Shown: positions 49,786 to 58,783 of the stretch, in pieces
Position numbering within the stretch: position 1 is the stretch's first letter
Layout: the number at the start of each line of letters is the position of its first letter
Translations under genes and position numbers: made by a program
Notes under the pieces: generated by a model
The model's database searches: none
Told to the model about the DNA's origin: nothing
The model's input: the letters and a program-made list of their open reading frames with translations, nothing else
Assembly: GCA_050249415.1 (NCBI GenBank)
Contig: JBFWQO010000005.1
Coordinates: forward strand, 200,179-264,178
Length of the DNA: 64,000 nucleotides
Reading direction: 5' to 3'
DNA from: CADEFQ01 sp050249415
Lineage (GTDB): Bacteria > Pseudomonadota > Gammaproteobacteria > Steroidobacterales > Steroidobacteraceae

Positions 49786-51057
49786 ATGCAAAAACCCGTG
49801 AAAAAGAACGCGCTGTACGCGCAGTCGGGCGGGGTCTCCGCCGTGATCAACGCCTCGGCGGCGGGCGTCATCGACGCCTGCCTGAAGCACCGCTCGCGAA
49901 TCGGCCGCCTCTATGCGGGCCGGCACGGCATCGTCGGGGCGCTCACCGAGGACCTGATCGACGTGTCGAAGGAAAGCCGCGCCACCCTGCGCGGCCTGCG
50001 CCACACGCCGGCGGGCGCCTTCGGGTCGGCGCGCTTCAAGCTGAAGGGCATCGAGCAGAATCGCGCCGAGTACGAGCGCCTGATCGAGGTCTTCCGCGCC
50101 CACGACATCGGCTATTTCTTCTACAACGGCGGCAACGACTCGATGGATACGGCCCTCAAGCTGTCGCAGATCGGCAGCCAGATGGGCTATCCGCTCGTCT
50201 GCGTGGGCGTGCCGAAGACGGTCGACAACGACCTGCCGCTCACCGATTGCTGCCCGGGCTTCGGCTCGGTCGCGAAGTATGTCGCGGTCTCGACGCGCGA
50301 GGCGGCGCTCGACGTCGCTTCGATGGCGCGCACCTCGACCAAGGTTTTCGTGCTCGAGGTGATGGGCCGGCACGCGGGCTGGATCGCGGCCGCGGGCGGC
50401 CTCGCGGGCCGCAAGGCCGGTGAACCGCCGCACATCATCCTCTTCCCCGAAATTCCCTTCGAGCAGCAGCGCTTCCTCGAGCGCGTGAAGCAGTGCGTCA
50501 CGGACTACGGCTACTGCGTGATCGTGGTGTCGGAGGGGGCGCACTACGCCGACGGCCGCTTCCTCGCCGATGCCGGCACCAAGGACGCCTTCGGCCACAC
50601 GCAGCTCGGCGGCGTCGGGCCGCTCGTAGCCAACATGGTGCGCGAGCACCTCGGCTACAAGTACCACTGGGCCGTCGCGGATTACCTGCAGCGCGCTGCG
50701 CGCCACATCGCCTCGAAGGTCGATGTCGCGCAGGCCTATGCAGTCGGCAAGGCCGCGGTCGAGTTCGCGCTCCAAGGCAAGAACGCCGTCATGCCCGCGA
50801 TCATCCGCAAGGCCTCGAAGCCCTACAAGTGGACGATCAAGGCGGTGCCGCTCGCCGACGTGGCGAACGTCGAGAAGAAAGTGCCGCGCGAGTTCATCAC
50901 GCCGGATGGCTTCGGCATTACCGAAGCCTGCCGGCGCTACCTCGAGCCGCTGATCGCCGGCGAGGATTACCCGCCGTATCGCAATGGCCTGCCGGACTAC
51001 GTGAAGATCAAGGGCGTGCCGGTGAAGCGCAAGCTCAAGTCGGACTACAAGCTCTAG
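49786..51057 (+). CDS. pfp: Pyrophosphate-dependent 6-phosphofructokinase
   Basis: Phosphorylates fructose 6-phosphate with PPi, reversibly. The 423-residue protein has YAQSGGVSAVINASAAGV, the nucleotide/PPi loop FFYNGGNDSMDTA, and VPKTVDNDLP. In ATP enzymes the equivalents are GGDGS and PGTIDND; Asp after GGN and Lys in PKTVDND are the PPi-type residues. VFVLEVMGRHAGWIA is the usual substrate motif. Start placed at ATG 49786 (MQKPVKKNALYAQSGG); ATG 49765 is the alternative. No ATP-PFK is in the window. It is followed nine bases later by a Rieske-flavodoxin gene and then by the H+-PPase. Confidence 0.9.
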   Translation: MQKPVKKNALYAQSGGVSAVINASAAGVIDACLKHRSRIGRLYAGRHGIVGALTEDLIDVSKESRATLRGLRHTPAGAFGSARFKLKGIEQNRAEYERLIEVFRAHDIGYFFYNGGNDSMDTALKLSQIGSQMGYPLVCVGVPKTVDNDLPLTDCCPGFGSVAKYVAVSTREAALDVASMARTSTKVFVLEVMGRHAGWIAAAGGLAGRKAGEPPHIILFPEIPFEQQRFLERVKQCVTDYGYCVIVVSEGAHYADGRFLADAGTKDAFGHTQLGGVGPLVANMVREHLGYKYHWAVADYLQRAARHIASKVDVAQAYAVGKAAVEFALQGKNAVMPAIIRKASKPYKWTIKAVPLADVANVEKKVPREFITPDGFGITEACRRYLEPLIAGEDYPPYRNGLPDYVKIKGVPVKRKLKSDYKL

Positions 51058-51065
51058 GAGAGCCG

Positions 51066-52172
51066 GTGCCCGAGCCGTCGACGGACTGGGTGGACGTCGG
51101 TGCGGCCGCGGAGCTGGCGCGCGAGCCGCTCCGGGAAGTGACGGCCGGCGCGGCGCGCATTGCGCTCAGTTGCGTCGGCGGCGAGTTCGGCGCGGTATCG
51201 GGCGTCTGCAATCACGTCGGTGGCCCGCTCGGCCAAGGACAGCTCGACGGCGAGTTCCTCGTCTGCCCCTGGCACCAATACAAGTTCCACCGGCGCACCG
51301 GCGCGGGCGAGCCCGGCTACGAGGCCGACCGAGTCCCTTCCTATGCGGTCAAGGTAGAAGGCGGGCGCGTACTCGTTTCAGCGAAGCCTGTCACGAAGCG
51401 CGGCCACCTGACCCACGCGCCCCATCCGCTGGCGCGCGAACCGGTGCGCGCGGCCGGCCCCATTCGTGTCGCCGGCATCTCGACGACCATGATGCAGCCG
51501 GGGTTCCCGCGCTATTCGACCTCCGAGGCGCTGCTCGAGGTCGCGCTCACCCATGCGCGCGAAGCCCTTGCCGCCGAGACGCAGCTGATCCGCCTGCGCG
51601 ATCTCGCCTTCGGCGCCTGCGAGGGCTACTACTCGCGTGCCGCGCGGGCCTGCACCTGGCCCTGCTCGATCACCGCGCGCGACGCCGCGGACCAGATGGC
51701 CGTCGTCTATGAGGCCGCCGTGCACTGGGCCGACGTGCTGCTCGTCGCAACGCCGATCCGCTGGGGCGCCGCCAGTTCGCTCTACTACAAGATGACCGAG
51801 CGGATGAACTGCATCCAGAACCAGATCACGACCGCGAACCGCGTGCTGATCCGTCGCAAGGTCGCGGCGTTCATCATCACAGGCGGGCAGGACAACGTGC
51901 AGGCGGTGGTCGGCCAGCAGCTCGGCTTCTTCGGCGAGCTCGGCTTCGTGTTCCCGCCGTTCCCGTTCGTCGCGCACTCGCTCGGTTGGGATGCCGAGGA
52001 CATGGAGCGCAACGTCGCCGTCGTGCGCGGGAGCGAAACGCTGCGCGAGGGCGCGCGCGCGCTCGCCGGGCGCGCCGTCGAGGCCGCCACGCAACTCGTC
52101 ACCAGCGCCGGGGCAGACACCGCCCGCCTGACGCTCGGCTCCCGCGGCGGTCGAAAGGCGCACGGACCATGA
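51066..52172 (+). CDS. Rieske ferredoxin-flavodoxin-like reductase fusion
   Basis: A 368-residue two-domain protein starting at a GTG with AGGAGA seven bases upstream. Residues about 5-105 are a Rieske [2Fe-2S] domain with ligands Cys48/His50 (CNHVGG) and Cys67/His70 (CPWHQYKF). Residues about 130-330 are an NAD(P)H-dependent FMN reductase/flavodoxin-2-like domain (IRVAGISTTM, DVLLVATPIRWGAASSLYYKMTER, FIITGGQDNVQAVVGQQL). This would move electrons between a flavin and a Rieske cluster in the cytoplasm; no partner oxygenase is nearby. It sits between pfp and hppA, same strand, and overlaps the MAPEG gene by four bases. Confidence 0.78.
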   Translation: MPEPSTDWVDVGAAAELAREPLREVTAGAARIALSCVGGEFGAVSGVCNHVGGPLGQGQLDGEFLVCPWHQYKFHRRTGAGEPGYEADRVPSYAVKVEGGRVLVSAKPVTKRGHLTHAPHPLAREPVRAAGPIRVAGISTTMMQPGFPRYSTSEALLEVALTHAREALAAETQLIRLRDLAFGACEGYYSRAARACTWPCSITARDAADQMAVVYEAAVHWADVLLVATPIRWGAASSLYYKMTERMNCIQNQITTANRVLIRRKVAAFIITGGQDNVQAVVGQQLGFFGELGFVFPPFPFVAHSLGWDAEDMERNVAVVRGSETLREGARALAGRAVEAATQLVTSAGADTARLTLGSRGGRKAHGP

Positions 52173-52594
52173 ACGCACTGTCCCCGACGGCGATGCTGAT
52201 GCCGATGGCCGCCATGGTGGCGCTCACGGCGATTGTCTGGGTGCGGCTCTATTTCGAGCGCATCGGCGAAATGCGCGAACGGCGCATCCGCCCGCAGGCG
52301 GTCGCCACGTCGCGCGAGATGGCCGCGGCGCTTACCCGCACGCAGGCGGCCGACAACCTGCGCAACCTGTTCGAGATCCCGGTGCTCTTCTACGCGCTGT
52401 GCCTCGCGGTGACTTCGGTCGGCGGCGCCACTCCGCTCCTCGTCGACGGCGCCTGGGCTTATGTCGTGTTGCGGGCCGCGCACTCGCTGATCCACTGCAG
52501 CTACAACCGGGTCATGCACCGCTTCGCGACCTATGTGGCGAGCACGGCGCTGCTGTTCGTGCTGTGGGCGGCGTTCGTGGCCCGTATGGTATAG
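52169..52594 (+). CDS. MAPEG family membrane protein
   Basis: A 141-residue protein with four predicted helices and the MAPEG fold (PF01124): an N-terminal AMVALTAIVWVRLYFERIGEM and the RTQAADNLRNLFEIPVLFYALCLA motif, then RAAHSLIHCSYNRVMHRF. Eukaryotic members are glutathione transferases/peroxidases of membranes; bacterial function unclear. The ATG lies in the stop codon of the Rieske-flavodoxin gene, so they are co-translated. An ATP-independent promoter for hppA may lie at its 3' end. Confidence 0.82.
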   Translation: MNALSPTAMLMPMAAMVALTAIVWVRLYFERIGEMRERRIRPQAVATSREMAAALTRTQAADNLRNLFEIPVLFYALCLAVTSVGGATPLLVDGAWAYVVLRAAHSLIHCSYNRVMHRFATYVASTALLFVLWAAFVARMV

Positions 52595-52595
52595 T
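52590..52595 (+). promoter_or_regulatory. Possible -10 element of hppA
   Basis: TATAGT overlapping the MAPEG stop codon, 69 bp before the hppA ATG. The -35 region is poor. The 69-bp leader otherwise holds a G/C-rich stretch and a strong SD (CTGGAGG). Confidence 0.3.
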
Positions 52596-52663
52596 TCGCG
52601 GCCTTTTTGGGGGGCCGCCGCCCCGCGCCGGCCGATTAGAACACTTCTGCTGGAGGTCTCCTG

Positions 52664-54718
52664 ATGGATGCCACGATGTGGCTGTGGCTCGCGGTCGCCG
52701 CGGGTGTCGTTGCCGTGCTGTACGGCGTTCTCTCCACCGTTTCCGTCCTCGGCCTCCCTGCGGGCAATGCCCGCATGCAGGAAATCGCGGCAGCCGTCCA
52801 GGCCGGCGCGAAGGCCTACCTCAACCGACAGTACACGACCATCGGCCTCGTCGGCGTCGTGCTGTTCGTCGTGATCGGCCTCACCCCGCTCGGCTGGGCC
52901 ACCGCGGGCGGCTTTGCCGTTGGCGCCCTCCTGTCGGGTGCGGCGGGCTATATCGGCATGAACATCTCGGTGCGCGCCAACGTGCGCACCGCGGAGGCCG
53001 CGAACCAGGGCCTCAATGCCGCGCTGCAGGTCGCCTTCAAGGGCGGCGCAATCACCGGCATGCTGGTGGTCGGCCTCGGCCTGCTCGGCGTCGCGGGCTA
53101 CTACGCCCTGCTCGCCCCGCGGATCGGCAGTGAAGCGGCGCTGCACGCGCTCGTCGGCCTCGCCTTCGGCGGCTCGCTGATCTCGATCTTCGCGCGCCTC
53201 GGCGGCGGCATCTTCACGAAGGGCGCCGACGTCGGCGCCGACCTCGTGGGCAAGGTCGAGGCGGGCATTCCCGAGGACGACCCGCGCAACCCCGCCGTGA
53301 TTGCCGACAACGTCGGTGACAACGTCGGCGACTGCGCCGGCATGGCCGCGGACCTCTTCGAGACCTATGCAGTGACCCTCGTCGCCACGATGCTGCTCGG
53401 CGGCCTCATGCTGCAGGACCAGGGCATCAACGCGGTGCTCTACCCGCTCGCGCTCGGCTCGGCCTCCATCGTCGCCTCCATCGTCGGCACCTTCTTCGTG
53501 AGTGCGCGCGAGGGCGGCAAGATCATGAACGCCCTGTACCGCGGCGTGATCGTCTCGGCGGTGATCGCCGCGATCGCGTTCTGGTTCATCACGCAGTCGC
53601 TGATGCCGGCAGACAAGGCGCTCGCGATGTTCGGCTGCACGCTGATCGGCCTCGGCCTCACGGCGCTCATGATCGTGATCACCGAGTACTACACCGCCAC
53701 CGAATACAGCCCGGTGCGCAAAGTCGCCGCGGCGTCGCAGACCGGCCACGCGACCAACATGATCGCGGGCCTCGGCGTGTCGATGAAGTCGACCGCGTTG
53801 CCCGTGCTCGCCGTGTGCGTCGCCATCTGGGCCTCCTACACGCTCGGCGGCCTCTACGGCATCGCGATCGCTGCCACGGCGATGCTGTCGCTCACCGGCA
53901 TGATCGTCGCGCTCGACGCCTACGGCCCGATCACGGACAACGCGGGCGGCATCGCCGAGATGGCGGAACTGCCGAAGAAGATCCGCGACATCACCGACCC
54001 GCTCGACGCCGTCGGCAATACGACCAAGGCGGTCACCAAGGGTTACGCGATCGGCTCGGCGGGACTTGCCGCCCTCGTGCTGTTCGCCGACTACACGCAC
54101 AACCTCGAGACGCACCTCGCCGCGACCGGCCGCGAGATGATCGAGTTCTCGCTGTCCGATCCGGCCGTGATCATCGGCCTGTTCATCGGCGGCCTCGTGC
54201 CCTACCTCTTCGGCGCCATGGCGATGGAGGCGGTGGGTCGCGCCGCGGGATCGGTGGTGAACGAGGTTCGCCGCCAGTTCCGCGAGATCAAGGGCATCAT
54301 GGAAGGCAAGGCGAAGCCGGACTACTCGCGTGCGGTGGACCTGCTGACGCGCTCGGCGATCAGGGAAATGGTGGTGCCCTCGCTGTTGCCGATCCTCGTG
54401 CCCATCGTCGTCGCGTTCGGCATGAATGCACTGATGGGACCGGGCGCGGGCATCCGCGCGCTCGGCGGCCTGCTGATCGGCACGATCGTCACCGGCCTGT
54501 TCGTCGCGATCTCGATGTGCACGGGCGGCGGCGCCTGGGACAACGCGAAGAAGTACATCGAAGAAGGCAACTTCGGCGGCAAGGGCTCGGACGCCCACAA
54601 GGCCGCGGTCACGGGCGACACCGTGGGCGATCCGTACAAGGACACCGCGGGTCCGGCCATCAACCCGCTGATCAAGATCATCAATATCGTGGCGCTGCTG
54701 CTGGTGCCGCTGCTGTAA
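52664..54718 (+). CDS. hppA: K+-independent H+-translocating pyrophosphatase
   Basis: A 684-residue membrane proton pump driven by PPi hydrolysis, with about 16 helices. Signature DVGADLVGKVEAGIPEDDPR and NVGDNVGDCAGMAADLFE hold the Mg-PPi ligands; a second acidic set is GDTVGDPYKDTAGPA near the C-terminus. The residue pattern GNTTKA in helix 12 has Lys where K+-dependent enzymes have Ala, so it should be K+-independent. It lies downstream of PPi-PFK in the same direction, followed by a clear terminator. Confidence 0.95.
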   Translation: MDATMWLWLAVAAGVVAVLYGVLSTVSVLGLPAGNARMQEIAAAVQAGAKAYLNRQYTTIGLVGVVLFVVIGLTPLGWATAGGFAVGALLSGAAGYIGMNISVRANVRTAEAANQGLNAALQVAFKGGAITGMLVVGLGLLGVAGYYALLAPRIGSEAALHALVGLAFGGSLISIFARLGGGIFTKGADVGADLVGKVEAGIPEDDPRNPAVIADNVGDNVGDCAGMAADLFETYAVTLVATMLLGGLMLQDQGINAVLYPLALGSASIVASIVGTFFVSAREGGKIMNALYRGVIVSAVIAAIAFWFITQSLMPADKALAMFGCTLIGLGLTALMIVITEYYTATEYSPVRKVAAASQTGHATNMIAGLGVSMKSTALPVLAVCVAIWASYTLGGLYGIAIAATAMLSLTGMIVALDAYGPITDNAGGIAEMAELPKKIRDITDPLDAVGNTTKAVTKGYAIGSAGLAALVLFADYTHNLETHLAATGREMIEFSLSDPAVIIGLFIGGLVPYLFGAMAMEAVGRAAGSVVNEVRRQFREIKGIMEGKAKPDYSRAVDLLTRSAIREMVVPSLLPILVPIVVAFGMNALMGPGAGIRALGGLLIGTIVTGLFVAISMCTGGGAWDNAKKYIEEGNFGGKGSDAHKAAVTGDTVGDPYKDTAGPAINPLIKIINIVALLLVPLL

Positions 54719-54766
54719 AGGGCAGCCCGCGTCCCGCCCCAGGGGCCGCGCAGCGAGCAGGACCCG

Positions 54767-54799
54767 AGGCCGGTGCGGCTTGCGCCCACCGGCCTTTTT
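54767..54799 (+). terminator. Rho-independent terminator after hppA
   Basis: AGGCCGGTG, an 11-base loop, and CACCGGCCT form a perfect stem running straight into TTTTT. It ends 49 bp after the hppA stop and isolates the PPi cluster from the S9 peptidase gene. Confidence 0.85.
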
Positions 54800-54872
54800 C
54801 ATGGGCGGGATGCCCCGCTTGCGGACGAAGGCGCCCCGCTATACTGGGCGCAAGACCGGAACGGGGGTTCCC

Positions 54873-56867
54873 ATGAAACGCTTTGCTGCAGCCATCGCCG
54901 GCCTGCTGGCCGCCGCCACGCTTCCTTGTGCCGCGCTCGCGGACGACCTGATCGATCGCTTCTCGCGCCTCGACGCCATCGAAGGCCTGGGCGTCGCGAC
55001 GGATGGGCGGCACATCGCCCTCCTGTGCGACCGCAATGGACGCCGCGCCGCCTGCGTCTATGAACTCGACGCGATCGACAAGCCGCCGCAGGTATTCGCG
55101 CCTCGCCCCGAGCAGCGATTGCACCGCATCCGCTGGAGCAGCCCCGAGTGGCTGCTGCTCGATGTCGACATCACCGAGGACCTGACCAGCGTGACGAACA
55201 ACGTGCGGCTCATGACCTTCAGCCGTACGCTCGCGATGAACATCCGCACACGCGAGGGGGCGCAACTCCTGACCAATGGCGAGACCGCCTACACGTCGAG
55301 CCTGACGCGCATCCTGGCGGCCCCCGAGTCGACGCCGGACGAAATACTCATGTCCGCCCCCTACTGGCAGATCGGCGCGGTAAACGACACCCGGCTGGGA
55401 ACCGGGGGCGGCGGTGCCCGAACGGGCATCTTTCGCGTCAACCTCAAGACGGGTTACGGCAAGCTGGTCGAGGACGGCGGAACCCTGACCTATGCGTATG
55501 TCCTCGATCCGCAGGGCGTTGCCCGCGCCCGGGCCGACTTCGATGAAAAGGCGCGGCGCGACACTGTCTATCGGGTCGACGCCGGAACCTTGACTCGCCT
55601 GCTGGAGCGAAACGGCATCACGACCTCCATGAACCCGATTGCGGGACTCGCGGCCGATGGCAAGTCACTCGTGCTGGGAGAGTATGCGGAGAATGGCAAC
55701 TACGCGCCCTATCTCATGGACCTCGCAACCGGGGCGCTGCGCGCGGCCGCCCCGGGAATCGCGGGCGTCGACGTCGGTGGCTGGATAGACGACGGCACCA
55801 CATCGTCGATCGTCGGCGTGCATTTCGCGGGCGAGCAGGGTAGCCAGTTCTTCATCGAACCGACCCTGCAACACTGGTACGCCGCACTGGGCAAGGCCCT
55901 TCCCGGCAAGAGCATCCGCTTCGATTCATGGTCCCGCGACCGATCGACCATCGGCCTGTCGGCCGAGGCCCCCGGCGAACCGGCGACCTACTACGTTTTC
56001 GATGTGAAGAAAAAGGCGCTGTCGCCCGTCGGCCAGGCGCGGCCGGAACTCGCCGACATCCCCATCGCACCGACGACGCGGATCCGATATGCCGCCCGCG
56101 ACGGACTGGAGATCGAAGCCTTCCTCACCTTGCCTCCCGGCAAGAGCGAGAAAGACGGGCCGTTCCCGCTGTTGCTCTTTCCCCATGGCGGGCCGTTCGC
56201 GCGCGATGACGCGACCTTCGACTGGTGGGGGGCCTATTTTGCGCAGCGCGGCTACGCGATCCTGAAGCCCAATTTCCGTGGTTCCGACGGTTACGGACTC
56301 GAGTTTCGCAGGAAGGGCTTCGGCGAGTTCGGCGGCGCGATGATCGACGACATCATCGACGGCGGGAAGTTCCTCGTGTCGAAGGGCGTCGCCGACAAGT
56401 CTCGCATCTGCGCGATGGGTGCGAGCTACGGCGGCTATGCCTCACTGATGGTTGCGGTCCGCGACCCCGCAAGCGTTCGGTGCGTGATCGGCGTGAATTC
56501 CGTGACCGAACCATCCGGTTACATCAGCGAAGTCGTCAAGCGCTATGGCAAGGACTCGATGTCGCTCGCGTTCTGGGGCGATTACATGGGCGACCGCTTC
56601 CGTGACACGGCGGAGAAGGCCGCGATCTCACCCCTGCGCAATGCGCAGAACATCAAGGTGCCCGTGCTCCTGCTGCACGGGAGCCTCGACACGACCGTGT
56701 TCGTCGAACAGTCCCGCACCTTGCGGGACAGGCTCGCGGCAAGCGGCGGAAACGTGCGCCTGGTGGAACTGGCGGGCGACGACCACTTCCTGAACACGTC
56801 CGCCGTGCGCAAGACCCTGCTGACGGAAATCGACGCCTTCCTCACCAGCCATCTGGCGGCGAAATAG
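54873..56867 (+). CDS. Exported prolyl-oligopeptidase family (S9) peptidase
   Basis: A 664-residue periplasmic peptidase. A signal peptide (FAAAIAGLLAAATLPCAALA) precedes a beta-propeller-like N-domain (WSSPEWLLLDVDITEDL; repeated blades) and a C-terminal alpha/beta hydrolase domain with nucleophile Ser518 in GASYGGYA. LLFPHGGPFARDD forms the oxyanion region and DDHFLNTS carries the catalytic His. It belongs to the S9C/DPP-like exported peptidases common in peptide-degrading gammaproteobacteria. Start at 54873 follows GGGGG seven bases upstream. Ends 77 bp before bufA1. Confidence 0.92.
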   Translation: MKRFAAAIAGLLAAATLPCAALADDLIDRFSRLDAIEGLGVATDGRHIALLCDRNGRRAACVYELDAIDKPPQVFAPRPEQRLHRIRWSSPEWLLLDVDITEDLTSVTNNVRLMTFSRTLAMNIRTREGAQLLTNGETAYTSSLTRILAAPESTPDEILMSAPYWQIGAVNDTRLGTGGGGARTGIFRVNLKTGYGKLVEDGGTLTYAYVLDPQGVARARADFDEKARRDTVYRVDAGTLTRLLERNGITTSMNPIAGLAADGKSLVLGEYAENGNYAPYLMDLATGALRAAAPGIAGVDVGGWIDDGTTSSIVGVHFAGEQGSQFFIEPTLQHWYAALGKALPGKSIRFDSWSRDRSTIGLSAEAPGEPATYYVFDVKKKALSPVGQARPELADIPIAPTTRIRYAARDGLEIEAFLTLPPGKSEKDGPFPLLLFPHGGPFARDDATFDWWGAYFAQRGYAILKPNFRGSDGYGLEFRRKGFGEFGGAMIDDIIDGGKFLVSKGVADKSRICAMGASYGGYASLMVAVRDPASVRCVIGVNSVTEPSGYISEVVKRYGKDSMSLAFWGDYMGDRFRDTAEKAAISPLRNAQNIKVPVLLLHGSLDTTVFVEQSRTLRDRLAASGGNVRLVELAGDDHFLNTSAVRKTLLTEIDAFLTSHLAAK

Positions 56868-56944
56868 CGACGAACGGACGGCAAGGATGGGCGCACTTGC
56901 CCTAAGCTTCGCCCTTCGGGTCCCTCAACAGCCAAGGAGTCTCC

Positions 56945-57202
56945 ATGTCCCCCAAAGCCATCATCCTCACCGCGGCCCTCGGCAGCCTCGTTTCCCTCGC
57001 CACGGCGAACGCGGGTGACGAAAAGGGCGAAACCGAGAAGTGTTTTGGCGTCGCCGAGGCCGGCAAGAACGGCTGCGCGACGGCGAGCCATAGCTGCGCC
57101 GGCCAGGCGACGACCGCCAAGGATCCCGCCGAATGGGTCAAGGTGCCGAAGGGCAGCTGCGAGAAAATGGGCGGCAAGCTCACCGGCCCCGCGACCATGT
57201 GA
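56945..57202 (+). CDS. bufA1: Bufferin precursor BufA1 (DUF2282), copy 1
   Basis: An 85-residue secreted precursor of the DUF2282/BufA1 family. Signal peptide about 1-23 (IILTAALGSLVSLATANA). The mature part has four cysteines, Cys33, Cys44, Cys51 and Cys72, in the family pattern EKCFGVAEAGKNGCATASHSCAGQ and GSCEKMGGKL. In characterised systems such cysteines are converted by the MNIO enzyme to thiooxazole-type groups that bind copper. AAGGAGT is six bases upstream of the ATG. It ends ATGTGA; the bufB1 GTG lies within this. No ECF-like motif was found in its 77-bp upstream gap. Confidence 0.9.
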   Translation: MSPKAIILTAALGSLVSLATANAGDEKGETEKCFGVAEAGKNGCATASHSCAGQATTAKDPAEWVKVPKGSCEKMGGKLTGPATM

Positions 57203-58041
57203 CGAGCGGTTTCCAGGCCGCAACCGCACCGGTTCCGGCTCGCGCCGGAATCGGCTTGCGGGCGCCGCATCACCGGGAGGTCCTCGAGCGCCTGCCCGAT
57301 GTCGGCTGGTTCGAAGCCCACAGCGAGAATTACTTCGCCGACGGCGGCGGCTCGATTGCCGCGCTGGAGCGCGTGCGCGAGCGCTGGCCCGTCGCGCTGC
57401 ACGGCGTGGGCCTCGCGCTCGGCTCCGCCGACCCCCTCGACCGCGAACACCTGCGGCGCCTCGCGCGGCTCGCCCGGCGCATCGAGCCCTGGGCGGTCTC
57501 CGAACATGTCTGCTGGGGCCACGCGGGCGGGCGGCACACCAACGACCTCCTGCCCATGCCGCGCACCCGGGAATCCCTGCGCCATCTCGTCGCCCGCGTC
57601 AGCGAGTTGCAGGACGCACTCGGCCGCCAGGTGCTCCTCGAGAATGTCTCGAGCTACCTCGAATTCACGGGCGCGCAGTACACCGAGGCCGGCTACCTCG
57701 CGGCGCTCGCCGCCGAATCGGGCTGCGCGCTGCTGCTCGATGTCAACAACGTGTACGTGAATGCCCGCAACCATGGCTTCGACGCCGAATCGTACTTCGA
57801 TGAGTTGCCGCCGGCGGCCGTGCGCGAGTTCCATCTCGCCGGCCACGAGGTCACGCAGGTCGGCGGCACGGAGATCCGCATCGACACGCACGACCGCCTG
57901 GTCTGCGACGAGGTCTGGGCGCTGTACGCGAGCGCCAAGCGGCGCTTCGGCCCCGTGCCGACGCTGATCGAATGGGATGCCGCCCTGCCCTCGCTCGACA
58001 CACTCGTGGCGGAGGCGAAGCGCGCTGATGCGATTGGCTGA
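57199..58041 (+). CDS. bufB1: MNIO-family bufferin maturase (DUF692), BufB1
   Basis: A 280-residue multinuclear non-haem iron oxidase of the DUF692/MNIO family (PF05114), a TIM barrel. Probable iron ligands are visible in order: Glu39 and Glu43-Asn44 (GWFEAHSENYF), His68, His103 (SEHVCWG), Glu148-Asn149 (LLENVSSY), Asp181/Asn183/Asn184 (LLLDVNNVY), His192, His212/His216 (FHLAGH), Asp229/His231 (IDTHD), Glu258 (IEWD). Start is the GTG at 57199 overlapping the bufA1 stop (GTGA); the ORF extending further upstream lacks family sequence. Expected to oxidise cysteines of BufA1 with help of BufC1. Confidence 0.92.
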   Translation: MTSGFQAATAPVPARAGIGLRAPHHREVLERLPDVGWFEAHSENYFADGGGSIAALERVRERWPVALHGVGLALGSADPLDREHLRRLARLARRIEPWAVSEHVCWGHAGGRHTNDLLPMPRTRESLRHLVARVSELQDALGRQVLLENVSSYLEFTGAQYTEAGYLAALAAESGCALLLDVNNVYVNARNHGFDAESYFDELPPAAVREFHLAGHEVTQVGGTEIRIDTHDRLVCDEVWALYASAKRRFGPVPTLIEWDAALPSLDTLVAEAKRADAIG

Positions 58042-58783
58042 CCTGCAGCGGCGCTTCGTCGCCAACCTCTATGGCGAGCCCGCCGACCTGCGGGACGTCG
58101 TCCGCGACGAGGGCGGCATCGCCGTCGCGGACCGGGTCGCGATCTACCGCAACAACCTGCGCACCGGGTTCGAAAAGGCCCTGGCACTCGAATTCCCGGT
58201 GATCGCCACGCTCTGCGGCGAAGCGTTCTTCACGCGCCTCGCGCGCGAGTTCCAGCAAGCGCACCCGTCGGCCTGCGGCGACCTGCACTACGTCGGTGAG
58301 CCCTTTCCTCCCTACCTGCGCCAGCGCTTCGACGGGGGAGACCATGCCTATTTCGCGGATGTCGCGGCGCTCGAATGGGCGCGCGAGCAAGCGGCGCGGG
58401 CCGCCGATGCGCCACCGCTCGATCTGGCGAAGCTGGGCGCGCACACCGCGGCGGACGCGGCCGGGTCACGCATCAGGGTCCACCCGGCCGTGAGGCTCAC
58501 CGCATCGCGATGGCCCGTGCTCAGCATCTGGGAAGCGCACCAGGGCCCGGGCGAAGTGCGCGGCGTGGATCTCGGCGCCGGCGCCGAGCAGGTGCTCGTG
58601 CGGCGCGCCGCGAACGGCATCCTGCTCGAGCGGATCACGGCTGCCGAGCTGGCCCTGCTCGCGGGCTTGCAGCGGGATGAAACACTGGGCGCGGCCTATG
58701 AGTCCGCGATCGCCATCGACCCTGGGTTCGATGTCGCGGCAAGCCTGCAACGCTGCGTCGCCCGCGGCCTGTTCTGCGGCTAG
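58028..58783 (+). CDS. bufC1: DUF2063 partner protein, BufC1
   Basis: A 251-residue protein of the DUF2063/HvfC family (PF09836 N-domain: RLADLQRRFVANLYGEPADL and YRNNLRTGFEKALALEFPVIATLCGEAFF). In related systems the partner subunit binds the precursor and docks it onto the MNIO enzyme; the old 'putative DNA-binding' label is not supported by anything seen here. The ATG at 58028 overlaps the bufB1 3' end by 14 bp. Its 3' end overlaps the convergent bufC2 by four bases. Confidence 0.88.
   Translation: MRLADLQRRFVANLYGEPADLRDVVRDEGGIAVADRVAIYRNNLRTGFEKALALEFPVIATLCGEAFFTRLAREFQQAHPSACGDLHYVGEPFPPYLRQRFDGGDHAYFADVAALEWAREQAARAADAPPLDLAKLGAHTAADAAGSRIRVHPAVRLTASRWPVLSIWEAHQGPGEVRGVDLGAGAEQVLVRRAANGILLERITAAELALLAGLQRDETLGAAYESAIAIDPGFDVAASLQRCVARGLFCG

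Noticed and set aside
51785..54802. A 1005-codon open frame on the - strand opposite hppA
   Set aside because: Shadow of the H+-PPase and neighbouring genes; low-complexity Arg/His/Glu/Asp sequence and no RBS.
58028..58783. DUF2063 proteins as DNA-binding regulators
   Set aside because: The old family label suggests DNA binding, but position in MNIO operons and known partner function point to precursor docking; no HTH is evident.
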